The notes under the pieces: generated by a model
What the model was told of the DNA's origin: nothing
What the model saw: the letters and a program-made list of their open reading frames with translations, nothing else
Databases searched by the model: none
Shown here: positions 5,682 through 5,749 of the stretch, one piece after another
Position numbering within the stretch: the first letter of the stretch is position 1
Layout: the number at the start of each line of letters is the position of its first letter
Position numbers and translations under genes: made by a program
Assembly: GCA_024681495.1 (NCBI GenBank)
Contig: JAILAS010000138.1
Span: 1-5,749 of the forward strand
Length of the DNA: 5,749 bases
From: Eubacterium sp.
GTDB taxonomy: Bacteria; Bacillota; Clostridia; Lachnospirales; Lachnospiraceae
Reading direction: 5' to 3'

Positions 5682-5749
5682 GAGAGAGTGGGGCGGGGGC
5701 AGGGAGGGGGGAACATAATGATGGGGAGGGGGCTGGAGTCCGGGAGGGG
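5682..5749 (+). other. G-rich purine tract with two candidate G-quadruplex motifs
   Basis: From 5690 to 5711 there are four G-runs of 4, 5, 3 and 6 bases with loops of 1, 2 and 1 bases. From 5723 to 5749 there are runs of 4, 5, 3 and 4 bases with loops of 1, 9 and 1. The G-rich strand is +, the template strand for the neighbouring - strand gene, and the tract ends about one base upstream of its -35 element. The composition is unlike anything else in the window. The tract runs off the right edge, so its full extent is unknown. Confidence 0.6.

Overview
The window looks like a low-to-moderate GC Gram-positive member of the Clostridia, probably Lachnospiraceae-like. The reasons are strong purine-rich Shine-Dalgarno sequences, tight gene packing, a sigma-A-type promoter, a fused nucleotidyltransferase/HAD heptose gene of a kind I associate with clostridial surface-glycan loci, a DUF4422 glycosyltransferase-like protein, and a six-TM GGDEF-EAL protein with a degenerate GGDEF signature. 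This assignment rests on remembered family resemblance, not on a database search.

Left part (2-3751, all + strand): a surface-polysaccharide cassette whose 5' end lies outside the window. It opens with the 3' end of a gene whose product joins the tail of a sugar-1-phosphate nucleotidyltransferase (HddC-like) to a complete GmhB-type heptose-bisphosphate phosphatase. The gene overlaps gmhA (sedoheptulose-7-phosphate isomerase) by ATGA. Two bases after gmhA comes a family 2 glycosyltransferase that carries an extra C-terminal Rossmann-like domain. An 86-base gap holding a 32-base imperfect tandem duplication precedes a TTG-started gene that joins a Rossmann-like N-terminal domain to a DUF4422 domain. 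Together, GmhA and GmhB (with a kinase not seen here, expected upstream) would make D-glycero-D-manno-heptose phosphates. The nucleotidyltransferase part would activate the sugar, and the two transferase-type proteins would build it or other sugars into a capsule, S-layer glycan or similar polymer.

Right part (3748-5622, - strand): one large gene for a membrane-bound cyclic-di-GMP protein with six predicted TM helices, a degenerate GGDEF domain and an EAL domain that keeps its catalytic residues. It converges on the polysaccharide operon and overlaps its last gene tail-to-tail by 4 bases. It has its own well-formed promoter (5653-5681). Its base composition is visibly more GC-rich, so the two halves may have different histories.

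Right edge (5682-5749): an intergenic, extremely G-rich tract with two candidate G-quadruplex motifs directly upstream of the - strand promoter. No RNA genes, CRISPR arrays, insertion sequences or prophage signals were seen.
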